A stretch of DNA of 64,000 nucleotides from Lentilactobacillus parafarraginis DSM 18390 = JCM 14109 (GTDB lineage: Bacteria > Bacillota > Bacilli > Lactobacillales > Lactobacillaceae): assembly GCF_001435895.1 (NCBI RefSeq), contig NZ_AZFZ01000001.1:50037-114036 (forward strand), written 5' to 3'. The notes below the pieces were generated by a model that was not told where the DNA came from, searched no databases, and was given only the letters and a program-made list of their open reading frames with translations. Positions 12,005 through 20,558 of the stretch are shown in pieces. Every line of letters starts with the position of its first letter. Position 1 is the first letter of the stretch. The position numbers were made by a program, and so were the translations under genes.

Positions 12005-12607
12005 TTAAACATGATCCATTCGGGGTGGTAATTGTTTCACAATTCGGGCCGGCACCCCGACCACCACAGAATCATCGGGAACGTCATGAGTCACAACGCT
12101 TCCCGCCCCAATCACAACGTTACTGCCAACATGAACGCCTGGTAGAATTGCAACGTTGCCGCCAATCCAGACGTCATCACCAATGACGACTGGTTTGCTA
12201 AACTGATCCCCATGACGACGTTTAGGACCTTCCAATGGGTGGCCGGTTACTGAGATCATGACGTTAGGCCCACACATCACATAGTTTCCAATTGTGACGG
12301 GGGCGTCATCTACCACCGTAAAATTGAAATTTGCGTAAAAATGATCACCAATGTGGGTGTGATTGCCGTAAGACGTATAAACCGGCCCCTCAATAAAAAC
12401 GTCCTTACCAACCGAGCCAAATAATTCCCTTAGAATTTTTTGGCGGGCAGGTTCATCTACTGGGTCCGTCTGGTTATACGCGAATGAGCGGTGCTTTCCC
12501 ATTTGTCGTTGATGGGCAAGCTTCTTTGCCAACGCGATATCCTCGGGATCGGAAAAGCCGGATTCTCGATAAACTTCACCGTTTGCAATCTGCTGTTCAA
12601 GGCTCAT
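12005..12607 (-). CDS. Sugar O-acetyltransferase, maltose/galactoside acetyltransferase type
   Basis: A 200-residue left-handed beta-helix (hexapeptide-repeat) acetyltransferase. An N-terminal Mac domain (about 5-60) precedes hexad repeats with GGNVAILPGVHVG, IGAGSVVTHDVPDDSVVVGVPAR and the catalytic-His region ISVTGHPLEG. This is the LacA/Maa/NodL layout. These enzymes transfer acetyl from acetyl-CoA to sugars; the substrate here is unknown. It lies 17 bases after pcrA and 34 bases before ligA, so it is transcribed with them, though it has no obvious repair role. Confidence 0.9.
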   Translation of the reverse strand: MSLEQQIANGEVYRESGFSDPEDIALAKKLAHQRQMGKHRSFAYNQTDPVDEPARQKILRELFGSVGKDVFIEGPVYTSYGNHTHIGDHFYANFNFTVVDDAPVTIGNYVMCGPNVMISVTGHPLEGPKRRHGDQFSKPVVIGDDVWIGGNVAILPGVHVGSNVVIGAGSVVTHDVPDDSVVVGVPARIVKQLPPRMDHV

Positions 12608-12624
12608 AAGTACCCCCCCATTCC

Positions 12625-14856
12625 TTAATCCTGTTTCGTAATTGGCGCAAACGCGGCCAACAGACGTTTAATCCCCTTCTGTTCAAAGGCAATATCCAAC
12701 TCCATGTCCTCACCAGCTCCGGTAACCTTGACAACCGTTCCGGTTCCCCAAGCCTTGTGTTCAACCTTATCGCCAACATTCCAAGCGGCCCGTTCAGCCC
12801 CGGTTCCTTTGGGCTTCATCACGGGTTGAGCAGGTCCTTGGTAGGTCGTTGCGGTTGCCCGGCGAGTTCGCCGATCAAACGGCGTTGTTACCGGTGAATC
12901 CTGTTGCTGGGCATTTTCGTACTTTAAAAGTTCCGGCTTAATTTCATTTACAAACCTGGATTCCATATTATTCTGCCGACGCCCATACAGCATTCTGGAA
13001 TAGGCATTCGTCAAATAGAGCTTTTCTTTGGCTCGGGTGATACCAACATAGGCAAGTCGCCGTTCTTCTTGAAGCTCAGACTCATCTTCGGTGGCTCTGG
13101 AAAGTGGGAAAAGCCCCTCTTCCATTCCCATCATGAACACAACCGGGAATTCCAACCCCTTGGCTGCATGCAACGTCATTAAAGTGACTTCGGCTGCGTC
13201 GTCTTCAAGGTCGTCCTGGTCAGAAACTAACGCTAAGTCGCTTAAGAAGTTAACTAAATTATCTTGTCCAGTCTGGTCCGGATTATCCTGATCATACTTT
13301 TGAGTAACCGAGATAAATTCTTCCAAGTTTTCTAATCGGGTCTGATCCTGCAAGGATTTAGAACTCTTAAGCGCACTGAGATAACCACTTTTATCTAAAA
13401 TTTCTTCAGTTAGATCCGTAATCGAAAGATCTGCCATCTTGGAAGCCACCGAATTAATGGTGTGGGCAAAGGACGCAATGGCATTTTTGGCACGGGTCGA
13501 AATCTCATTGGCCAAATCAACGTTATCCGCCGCCTGTAAAAGAGTCCAACCATGATCATTGGCAAATACCCGCAACTTCTCAAGACTCGTTTGGCCAACT
13601 CCTCGCTTAGGTTCGTTGATGACCCGTTCAAAGCTCATTGAATCATTTGGATTCCCTAGTAACGTAAGGTATGATAATGCGTCCCGAATTTCTTTACGAT
13701 CATAAAACTTGTGGCCGCCAACCATCGTATAAGGAATATTCGCCTTTAACAGCGTCTCTTCAATCACCCGGGACTGCGCGTTTGTCCGGTACAAAATTGC
13801 GAAGCTCCCAAAGTTGCGTTTGGGGTTCTTCATTTCTTCTTGAATTTTAGCAACCACGTAACGGGCTTCATCACTTTCAGTTTGACCACGATAATAGGAA
13901 ATTGGCTCTCCCTGATTATTTTGGGTCCAGAGATTTTTATCTGCCCGATTATCATTATGGGCAATCACTGAGTTTGCCGCATCTAGAACCGTCTTGGTGG
14001 AACGATAATTTTGTTCCAGCAAAGTCACATGCGCATCCGGATAATCTTTTTTAAAGTCGAGGATGTTCTGCATGTTAGCGCCTCGCCAGCCATAAATACT
14101 CTGATCCGCATCCCCAACCACGCAAATATTTTGGTTCTTTTTTGCCAACGTATTCACTAATTTGTACTGAGCTTCATTGGTATCTTGATACTCATCCACG
14201 TGAATGTAGTGAAATTTATCTTGATAATAACTCAGAATATCAGGAAATTGATCAAATAATTCAATCGTCATCATGATCAAGTCATCAAAGTCCAAGGCAT
14301 CATTTTGGCGTAATTCATCCTGATACCGCTGATAAACGTCGGCAACAATTTGATCAAAAGCCGCGGCTGCCTGCGCTTTAAAAGCTTTTGGTGTCAACAA
14401 ATCATTCTTTGCATTTGAAATGGCAGATAAAATGGCCCGGGGATCAAACTTTTTCGGATCAATGTTAAGCTCACGCAGCACCCGTTTCACCAATGTCCGC
14501 TGTTCGCTGGTGTCCGCAATTGTAAACGCCCGATTAAATCCTAACTGATCAATATTTCGGCGCAAAATTCGCACACACAGGGCGTGAAATGTCGAAACCC
14601 AAACATCGTTGCCGCTCTCATCCAATAATTTGGAAACCCGTTCGCGCATTTCTCGAGCTGCCTTATTCGTAAACGTAATCGCCAAAATATTCCAAGGCAT
14701 CACGTGATTGTGTTCAACAATATAAGCAATCCGGTGCGTCAAAACACGGGTTTTCCCGCTGCCAGCGCCGGCCATAATCAGGACCGGTCCCTCCGTATGA
14801 ACCACGGCGTCTTTTTGGTCCTTATTTAATCCTTTTAATAAACTATCTTCTACCAC
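12625..14856 (-). CDS. pcrA: ATP-dependent DNA helicase PcrA (UvrD/Rep family)
   Basis: A superfamily 1A helicase of about 743 residues. Motifs seen are Walker A (AGAGSGKT), DEYQDTNEAQY, GDADQSIYGWRGA, EQNYRST and LMTLHAAKGLEFPVVF. The C-terminal Tudor-like region (GDKVEHKAWGTGTVV) binds RNA polymerase in the family. It unwinds DNA 3'-5' in repair and rolling-circle replication. The frame opens upstream at a TTG (14886), but a TATAAT box lies just upstream and transcription would begin near 14883. GTG at 14856, spaced about 8 bases from a purine-rich AGAGGATGA, is therefore preferred. An ATG at 14868 is the alternative. Confidence 0.95.
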   Translation of the reverse strand: MVEDSLLKGLNKDQKDAVVHTEGPVLIMAGAGSGKTRVLTHRIAYIVEHNHVMPWNILAITFTNKAAREMRERVSKLLDESGNDVWVSTFHALCVRILRRNIDQLGFNRAFTIADTSEQRTLVKRVLRELNIDPKKFDPRAILSAISNAKNDLLTPKAFKAQAAAAFDQIVADVYQRYQDELRQNDALDFDDLIMMTIELFDQFPDILSYYQDKFHYIHVDEYQDTNEAQYKLVNTLAKKNQNICVVGDADQSIYGWRGANMQNILDFKKDYPDAHVTLLEQNYRSTKTVLDAANSVIAHNDNRADKNLWTQNNQGEPISYYRGQTESDEARYVVAKIQEEMKNPKRNFGSFAILYRTNAQSRVIEETLLKANIPYTMVGGHKFYDRKEIRDALSYLTLLGNPNDSMSFERVINEPKRGVGQTSLEKLRVFANDHGWTLLQAADNVDLANEISTRAKNAIASFAHTINSVASKMADLSITDLTEEILDKSGYLSALKSSKSLQDQTRLENLEEFISVTQKYDQDNPDQTGQDNLVNFLSDLALVSDQDDLEDDAAEVTLMTLHAAKGLEFPVVFMMGMEEGLFPLSRATEDESELQEERRLAYVGITRAKEKLYLTNAYSRMLYGRRQNNMESRFVNEIKPELLKYENAQQQDSPVTTPFDRRTRRATATTYQGPAQPVMKPKGTGAERAAWNVGDKVEHKAWGTGTVVKVTGAGEDMELDIAFEQKGIKRLLAAFAPITKQD

Positions 14857-14889
14857 TGAATATGTCATCCTCTCACAATTATCCAATCA

Positions 14890-14895
14890 ATTATA
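14890..14895 (-). promoter_or_regulatory. Extended -10 promoter of the pcrA operon
   Basis: TGGTATAAT on the minus strand is a TGn-extended -10 box. It lies 30-40 bases upstream of the pcrA start and downstream of the purK-like gene's terminator. No good -35 box is seen, as is common for extended -10 promoters. Confidence 0.6.
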
Positions 14896-14931
14896 CCAAA
14901 TATATGTTTGCTTCGTCTTGATTCTAAGTAT

Positions 14932-14957
14932 AAAAAAAGTCGGAAATTCCGACTTTT
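14932..14957 (-). terminator. Rho-independent terminator of the purK-like gene
   Basis: A perfect stem AAAAGTCGGAA/TTCCGACTTTT is followed on the minus strand by a run of T. The stem begins within the stop codon of the purK-like gene. The repeat is symmetric. Confidence 0.88.
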
Positions 14958-16116
14958 ATTTTTTTTCATATTTTGCTTTAAAGTCGATATCGTCCCATAT
15001 GCTGGTGGCTTCAACTTTCATCAGGGTATCCGAAATCGAGGGCCCGGGAATTAGAATATGACCAACCGAATCTTGAGGATCGGTTGCTTCATTTCCATAG
15101 AATGAAAAGTGCCAATCGCCCTTAATGACCCACTGGGTTTGAACCCGTTGATATTCTCGCTGCCGGATCGCCTGAAAGACTGTCGGTAAACTTGGCTTAA
15201 TTTCAGTTAACGGCAAACCAGCAATTGCGCGTAAATGCTGTTCAAACTCATTTGTATTGGCCGCATAGTCAAACAAAAATCCAGCTGCACTGAGAACCGG
15301 CGCAACCCGATTAACATAAATCGACCCGCTTTTAGCCAGAAATAAGGAAACTTCAAACGTCCCCACATAGTCCACGTTTTTGGCGATCTCGTTGGTAATG
15401 CGGTTCATTTCTTTTTCCACACTCGCATCAAGCTTAACAGGCGTGTATGCGGTCATGATTTGCTCGCCGTGATAAATCACTTCAACAATTGGAAAAACAC
15501 TGATTGATCCGTCACCCTGTCGCGTCACGATAATCGAGTAGTCTGTATCATGCTCAACAAACGATTCCATAATGTAAGTCCCAGCATCAAGCAGTCCTGA
15601 GGCCGAAACAATATCCGCTTGGTTATGAATCACCAGTTCTTTGTCCCCAAGCAATCCCCGTTGAATTGGCTTAAGAATCGCCGGGTAGCCAATTGAATTA
15701 ATGGCCTGGTAGATATCTTCCAAGGTCACAATTGTTGCATAAGGCGCCATATTGATGTTAAGTGTTTCAAAGAAACTGCGTTCGATTAACCGATCCTGAA
15801 TGATATCCAGCATCGTATCCTGCTGCGGAACAACCGTGAATTGCGAAATATATCGAATAATTTCGGAATCAATCGCCGGATTATCATAGGTTACCACGTC
15901 ACACCGCTCAGCAAACATTTTCAAAGTCTGCTTATCATCGGCCGGACCAATAAACTTATAATCGGCTAACTGCATTGCCTTGCTATTCTCATTTGAACTG
16001 TACATGCCAACCCGAAAGCCCATTTTTTTTGCGTAATACAGTAGAGTTGTACTACTGATGCTATCCCCTAAGATCCCGATTGTCTGTCCAGGGTACAAGA
16101 TATTTGCTTCTGCCAA
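14956..16116 (-). CDS. PurK-like ATP-grasp protein with altered active site
   Basis: A 386-residue protein with the three-domain layout of PurK: a Rossmann-like N-domain, ATP-grasp, and a C-terminal sandwich. The fold signature is seen in IGILGDSISSTTLLYYA, in CDVVTYDNPAIDSEII and in the ATP-grasp strand YPAILKPIQRGLLGDKELVI. The family's signature residues are changed. The N-terminal GGGQLG is GDSISS, the GGYDGKGQ loop is QRGLLGDKEL, and the C-terminal substrate motif APRPHNSGH is APVLSAAGF. N5-CAIR synthase activity is therefore doubtful. Several lactobacilli carry a second PurK paralogue, and this looks like such a copy. It is monocistronic, with its own promoter region and terminator, and no purE is nearby. 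Confidence 0.8.
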   Translation of the reverse strand: MAEANILYPGQTIGILGDSISSTTLLYYAKKMGFRVGMYSSNENSKAMQLADYKFIGPADDKQTLKMFAERCDVVTYDNPAIDSEIIRYISQFTVVPQQDTMLDIIQDRLIERSFFETLNINMAPYATIVTLEDIYQAINSIGYPAILKPIQRGLLGDKELVIHNQADIVSASGLLDAGTYIMESFVEHDTDYSIIVTRQGDGSISVFPIVEVIYHGEQIMTAYTPVKLDASVEKEMNRITNEIAKNVDYVGTFEVSLFLAKSGSIYVNRVAPVLSAAGFLFDYAANTNEFEQHLRAIAGLPLTEIKPSLPTVFQAIRQREYQRVQTQWVIKGDWHFSFYGNEATDPQDSVGHILIPGPSISDTLMKVEATSIWDDIDFKAKYEKK

Positions 16117-16203
16117 TTATTTCACTACTTTCATATCTCGATTGCCTATTACGGCTGTCACATGTAAGCATACCATACCAAAAGCTGATTGACCGACTTC
16201 CCA

Positions 16204-16219
16204 ATTAGTTTAAACTAAT
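16204..16219. promoter_or_regulatory. 16-bp perfect palindrome upstream of the purK-like gene
   Basis: ATTAGTTTAAACTAAT is a perfect palindrome in the 150-bp gap between xpt and the purK-like gene, about 90 bp upstream of the latter. It could be an operator. It lacks the GC-rich T-run form of a terminator. Confidence 0.4.
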
Positions 16220-16266
16220 CTTAGTCATCGACATTTATTTACCTTACGAGCAAACACCCAAATTTC

Positions 16267-16854
<588 letters not shown>

Positions 16855-17487
16855 CTAGTCGTCAAACTGATACAATTTATAAGTTTTTATAAGTGAGATA
16901 AGTTTTTCGGTGTACGTTGGGTCCGTTGCGTAACCATCCTTCTCCAACCCCTGGGCAGCCTGAACGTAATTGGCCGCCGAAACAACGTCCCGATACTGAT
17001 CGGGATTCCATTTGGTTCCGTATGCCAGCAGTTTCGCATGATCGGAAAGCGAATCGTTCCAACTATCATAGACCTGAAAATGCGCTTTAACGGTCACGTA
17101 TCGGCCATTAACGTATTCCTGGGTATCCAAATAGACAGATTTAACCCCCGCTGTCTGAGCTTTAACCCCAAATAGATTATGATATTTACTTGCCAGCTGG
17201 CTGCTTCCCCAATCCGACTCAAGGATCGCCTGAGCTAACGTGATGCTGGGTAAAACATTGTATTGTCCTTGAAGCAGCTGGGCCTGGGGGGCGAGCTTGT
17301 TAATAAACCGGCGGTGCTGGATGGCTAACTGGCTTCTGGCATCTTCAACCCGGGTCGATTCCGGCGTTGTTGTCGCTAACATTCGAAATCCTAAAATGAT
17401 GACGAGACCAAAGACTACCAGGACCAGCATCACAATCATATTTGATGTTTGTTTTCGTCGTCTTCGCTTATTCCTATACTTTGCCAA
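16855..17487 (-). CDS. Membrane-anchored glucosaminidase (GH73 peptidoglycan hydrolase)
   Basis: The open frame reaches a start at 17547, but GAGG lies 5 bases before a TTG at 17485-17487, giving a 210-residue protein starting AKYRNKRRRRKQ. A basic N-terminus and one transmembrane segment (MIVMLVLVVFGLVIILGF) anchor it with the C-terminal domain outside. The catalytic domain contains LAQAILESDWGSSQLASKYH with the GH73 glutamate in AILES, then NLFGVKA and a C-terminal YTEKLISLIKTYKLYQFD. It likely cleaves N-acetylglucosaminyl bonds in peptidoglycan. It precedes xpt with a 15-base gap. Confidence 0.88.
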   Translation of the reverse strand: MAKYRNKRRRRKQTSNMIVMLVLVVFGLVIILGFRMLATTTPESTRVEDARSQLAIQHRRFINKLAPQAQLLQGQYNVLPSITLAQAILESDWGSSQLASKYHNLFGVKAQTAGVKSVYLDTQEYVNGRYVTVKAHFQVYDSWNDSLSDHAKLLAYGTKWNPDQYRDVVSAANYVQAAQGLEKDGYATDPTYTEKLISLIKTYKLYQFDD

Positions 17488-17519
17488 TTGAACCTCAAAC
17501 TTTCTGACTATCAAAATTA

Positions 17520-17547
17520 ATTTTACTATATTCCAGAATAAAGACAA
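17520..17547 (-). promoter_or_regulatory. Promoter of the glucosaminidase-xpt pair
   Basis: TTGTCT-16 bp-TAAAAT on the minus strand, 33 bp upstream of the proposed TTG start. It is divergent from the promoter of the YkvS-like gene. Confidence 0.6.
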
Positions 17548-17583
17548 TCGCTATTTCTAAATTTGCTCGAAATACCATATTTA

Positions 17584-17612
17584 TTGACAAATACCACAAT
17601 ATCGGTTATGTT
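17584..17612 (+). promoter_or_regulatory. Promoter of the YkvS-like gene
   Basis: TTGACA-17 bp-TATGTT on the plus strand, followed by a short leader and a GGAGATGAG ribosome binding site before the ATG at 17648. Confidence 0.7.
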
Positions 17613-17647
17613 ATCATCTGACACTTAAAATCTGGAGATGAGAACCA

Positions 17648-17932
17648 ATGGCTAAAAACGCTGAAGTATCAGAAGCACAATCTAAGTATCAAGTTGGTGA
17701 TGAGGTTTCATTTAAGATTGAAAAGCAAACGTTCAAGGGCTTTATTGATAAGAGCTACACGAATTCGTTCTTGATTACGTTTGAATCTGATGATCCCGAA
17801 ATCATCGATAAGTATCATAAAAAAGTTGTCATTAATAACCGGCACTTAAAGCTTATCAAGGCGGCCCCACGCATCAAAGACGATGATGATGACCAAGATG
17901 AACCAGCCGACAAAAAAAGCAAGAAGAAGTAA
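17648..17932 (+). CDS. YkvS/DUF2187-family small protein
   Basis: A 94-residue protein. The core (YQVGDEVSFKIEKQTFKGF, then SYTNSFLITF and KVVINNRHLKLI) matches the KOW-like DUF2187/YkvS fold. The C-terminal tail is highly charged, first acidic (DDDDDQDE) and then basic (KKSKKK). Function unknown; the fold and charged tail suggest nucleic-acid or ribosome contact, which is inference. It is one of only four plus-strand genes in the window, with its own promoter and terminator. Confidence 0.85.
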   Translation: MAKNAEVSEAQSKYQVGDEVSFKIEKQTFKGFIDKSYTNSFLITFESDDPEIIDKYHKKVVINNRHLKLIKAAPRIKDDDDDQDEPADKKSKKK

Positions 17933-17941
17933 GCCAATCTA

Positions 17942-17979
17942 AAAAGGTCGTTCAATGTGATTTGCGTTGACGGCCTTTT
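17942..17979 (+). terminator. Terminator of the YkvS-like gene
   Basis: Stem AAAAGGTCG/CGGCCTTTT with an inner TCAA/TTGA pairing and a loop of about 11 bases, followed by a T-rich tract. It starts 9 bases after the stop codon and may also stop transcription from the convergent ECF gene. Confidence 0.8.
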
Positions 17980-17998
17980 CTTGTGCCCTTTTTCAACA

Positions 17999-18592
17999 CT
18001 AGAGACGCCCCTTTAGCATCCTTTGCAAAGGGAGGGTAATCAGCGGTGCCACAACCCCACAGAAAATTGCTTCAGGAATGCCATTGGTCCCCACCACGCT
18101 TAGTAGGTACGGGAGCAATTCCTTGATATTGACTTGGTACAGTTGAGGCGCGTTGGCCCGGTAAAACACATAGATCAATCCCAAAACTAACACGGTATTG
18201 GTCAGTGACCCAAGAACAGCTGCAATTGAAATGCTCACTGATTGGCGTTTAAACCGTTTTCGAAGTGCCTGATAGGTCACCCCGGCAACTACCCCAATTA
18301 AGATTCGTGGAACAACCGAGACGACTGGATTAACGAACACGATCGTGGCTAACGGACTGGTTGGCCAAACGAACGCCCGGATAAACGTCAGAACTCCCCA
18401 GGCACCACCAACAATTGCGCCATCCAAGGTTCCCATCAAAATGGTTGCAATAACAACAGTCGCCGAAATAATCGTGATACTCAGCGGTCCAATCGGAATA
18501 TAACCAATTAGTGGAATCGATGTTTGTAGAATGATAATTGCAATGAACATTGCCAATAAATTAAATCTTAATGTTTGTCCTTTGCGCGGCAT
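17999..18592 (-). CDS. ECF transporter S component (possibly pantothenate type)
   Basis: A 197-residue protein with six predicted membrane segments. The ATG at 18592 has GGAGGA 7 bases upstream and is preferred to an upstream TTG at 18607. The N-terminal half (ILQTSIPLIGYIPIGPLSITI, then GTLDGAIVGGAWGVL) is typical of S components that capture vitamins and dock on the EcfA1-EcfA2-EcfT module, which is encoded at 20.6-23.0 kb. Its resemblance to PanT-type proteins is by general pattern only, so the substrate is uncertain. It is monocistronic. Confidence 0.82.
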   Translation of the reverse strand: MPRKGQTLRFNLLAMFIAIIILQTSIPLIGYIPIGPLSITIISATVVIATILMGTLDGAIVGGAWGVLTFIRAFVWPTSPLATIVFVNPVVSVVPRILIGVVAGVTYQALRKRFKRQSVSISIAAVLGSLTNTVLVLGLIYVFYRANAPQLYQVNIKELLPYLLSVVGTNGIPEAIFCGVVAPLITLPLQRMLKGRL

Positions 18593-18618
18593 TTTTTTAT
18601 CCTCCAACTAAGATGGGT

Positions 18619-18636
18619 ATATTATACCAGAGAACC
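18619..18636 (-). promoter_or_regulatory. Putative -10 region of the ECF S component gene
   Basis: GGTATAATATACC on the minus strand contains TATAAT about 30 bp upstream of the start and is itself palindromic. The -35 box is not clear. No known riboswitch fold was recognized in the remaining leader. Confidence 0.5.
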
Positions 18637-18730
18637 CGATAATTCTGATAAAAACAACCAAAGTTAAGGCATTTTCAAGGTTTAACCGCAATATGCGGCA
18701 CCCCATTTCTGGCAACTGTTTAATCAAAAT

Positions 18731-18756
18731 AAAAACACCTTCAAGTTTGAAGGTGT
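18731..18756 (-). terminator. Terminator of the rplM-rpsI operon
   Basis: Perfect 10-bp stem ACACCTTCAA/TTGAAGGTGT followed by TTTTTATTTT on the minus strand, 21 bases after the rpsI stop. Confidence 0.92.
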
Positions 18757-18776
18757 CCATGTCAATCTCAAACGGA

Positions 18777-19169
18777 TTAACGCTTTGAAAATTGTGAAGC
18801 TTTACGAGCCTTTTTAAGACCTGGCTTCTTACGTTCTTTCATTCGAGCGTCACGAGTTAACAAACCAGCGCGCTTTAATGGGCCACGGAAATCCGGGTCA
18901 ACAGCAAGCAATGCGCGAGCGATACCATGACGAGTAGCCCCAGCTTGACCTGAGAAGCCACCACCATTAACGTTAACCAATGTATCGTAGTTTCCAAGCG
19001 TTTCAGTCACGTTAAATGGTTGAACAACCACCTCACGCAAGTTTGCGAATGGAATATAATCTTCAATTGGTTTTTCATTCATAATAATTTTACCAGTGCC
19101 GGGTACTAAGCGTACACGTGCAACTGAATCTTTACGACGGCCAGTGCCGCGATATTGTACTTGAGCCAA
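18777..19169 (-). CDS. rpsI: Small ribosomal subunit protein uS9
   Basis: A 130-residue S9. The N-terminus ([21 protein letters not shown]), the [18 protein letters not shown] core and the conserved basic tail ending in [11 protein letters not shown], which reaches toward the P-site tRNA in the ribosome, are all present. It is 13 bases downstream of rplM in the usual two-gene operon and is followed by a clear terminator. Confidence 0.99.
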   Translation of the reverse strand: MAQVQYRGTGRRKDSVARVRLVPGTGKIIMNEKPIEDYIPFANLREVVVQPFNVTETLGNYDTLVNVNGGGFSGQAGATRHGIARALLAVDPDFRGPLKRAGLLTRDARMKERKKPGLKKARKASQFSKR

Positions 19170-19182
19170 AGCGAGTTCCTCC

Positions 19183-19626
19183 TTAAATTAGGTTCTTAAT
19201 GTCTAATACTTCTGGTTTTTGAGCTAAATGATCATGTTCAGGCCCTGCATAGACATGCAACTTCAAACCAATCTTATGACCCAATGTTCCATGAGGAAGC
19301 ATCCCTTTAACTGAAGTTTCGATCAACTTGTCAGGATTCTTTTGACGGAATTCGCCAGCAGTCTTCTGTTTTAAACCACCAATGAAACGACTGTGGTGAT
19401 AATAAATCTTATCTTTATCCTTACGACCTGTTAGTCCCACTTTGCTAGCGTTAATCACAATAACGTTGTCCCCTGTATCAACATTTGGGGTATAAGTAGG
19501 CTTGTTTTTACCTTTTAAAATTGAAGCGACGACTGATGATAGACGTCCTAAAGATACGTCCGTTGCGTCAACAACGTACCATTTACGTTCTACTTCACCA
19601 GGTTTTGCCATATATGTTGTACGCAC
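19183..19626 (-). CDS. rplM: Large ribosomal subunit protein uL13
   Basis: A 147-residue L13 starting at a GTG ([20 protein letters not shown]), with GGAGG 8 bases upstream. The internal ATG at codon 6 lacks a ribosome binding site. Signature segments are [33 protein letters not shown] and the C-terminal [20 protein letters not shown]. An early-assembly 23S rRNA-binding protein. A structured leader precedes it. Confidence 0.98.
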   Translation of the reverse strand: MRTTYMAKPGEVERKWYVVDATDVSLGRLSSVVASILKGKNKPTYTPNVDTGDNVIVINASKVGLTGRKDKDKIYYHHSRFIGGLKQKTAGEFRQKNPDKLIETSVKGMLPHGTLGHKIGLKLHVYAGPEHDHLAQKPEVLDIKNLI

Positions 19627-19702
19627 TTTTTATTCCTCCAAGTTCTGTGTTTGTTCGACACCAAGAAAGTTTCCGGGGCTCACGTGGGGCAAACAATACC
19701 AA
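19627..19702 (-). promoter_or_regulatory. rplM leader RNA (L13-leader-like)
   Basis: The roughly 75-nt leader between the promoter and rplM can fold with TGTTTG pairing to CAAACA. It contains the GC-rich segments CCCCACGTGAGCCCCGG and TTGGTGTCG. Firmicutes rplM genes often carry an autoregulatory L13 leader. The match here is judged on position and foldability only. Confidence 0.45.
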
Positions 19703-19707
19703 CTAAC

Positions 19708-19736
19708 ATAATACAAATAATTACGATAAAAGTCAA
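19708..19736 (-). promoter_or_regulatory. Promoter of the rplM-rpsI operon
   Basis: TTGACT-17 bp-TATTAT on the minus strand, located between truA and rplM. Confidence 0.8.
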
Positions 19737-19752
19737 TTGCTTTTACAAATAA

Positions 19753-20547
19753 TCAGGGCTTTGGTGGTAACTTTGTCGGGTGATCCGGATCTTCATTTTC
19801 GTAGTACACTTTTTCCAAATAAAGCCCGGCTGCCGGCATTGTCAAACGAGCTTGATTGCGATCCTTAACCTGAAACAGACGGGGAATATCATTCTCGGGA
19901 CGAATTCCGGACCCGATTTCGACAACCACGCCCACCATGATGCGGACCATATTGTACAAAAAACCATTGCCGTAAAACTCAATTGAGACCTCATTTGCCG
20001 CTGGATCATAATTTGCAGTTGCCGAGTATATAACCCGAACGTTGGTATGAGCCGTTGAGCCCGAGGCTACAAAGCTCGAGAAGTCATGCTCACCCACAAG
20101 ATCCTTCAATGCATGAGTCACTTTCTGCATGTCAATTGGGTATTTCCAGTGACCAGTATAGTTGCGCTTGAAAGGATTTTGGAACTCGCCCAAAGCCAGG
20201 CGATAAAGGTACTTTTTCCCGGATACATCATATCGCGCGTGAAAGTGATCGCTCACCTTCTCAACCTTTGTCACTTCCATATCTAAAGGCAACATGCTGT
20301 TCAATCCCCGATAAATAGCCGTGGTCGGCAGGTCAAACGGAAAGTCAAAGTGGGCCACTTGGGCCAATGCATGAACCCCTGAGTCGGTCCTTCCCGAACC
20401 ATAAACCACAATTGGTGGCGTGGGATGCTTCGCCATCACATTAACCTTCTGCGTCAAGACCCCTTCGACTGTTCGCTGTCCAGGTTGCCGCTGAAACCCA
20501 TTAAAGTTTGTTCCATCATAAATAAAAGTTATCTTGTAACGAATCAA
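19753..20547 (-). CDS. truA: tRNA pseudouridine synthase A
   Basis: About 264 residues from a TTG at 20545-20547. The longer frame to 20613 runs into ecfT and lacks a ribosome binding site. Signature segments are IRYKITFIYDGTNFNGFQRQ, the catalytic aspartate in GSGRTDSGVHAL, FHARYDVSGKKYLYR and NGFLYNMVRIMVG. It forms pseudouridine at positions 38-40 of the tRNA anticodon stem-loop. It closely follows ecfT, the standard order behind the ribosomal superoperon in Firmicutes. Confidence 0.95.
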   Translation of the reverse strand: MIRYKITFIYDGTNFNGFQRQPGQRTVEGVLTQKVNVMAKHPTPPIVVYGSGRTDSGVHALAQVAHFDFPFDLPTTAIYRGLNSMLPLDMEVTKVEKVSDHFHARYDVSGKKYLYRLALGEFQNPFKRNYTGHWKYPIDMQKVTHALKDLVGEHDFSSFVASGSTAHTNVRVIYSATANYDPAANEVSIEFYGNGFLYNMVRIMVGVVVEIGSGIRPENDIPRLFQVKDRNQARLTMPAAGLYLEKVYYENEDPDHPTKLPPKP

Positions 20548-20558
20548 AATCACCACCA

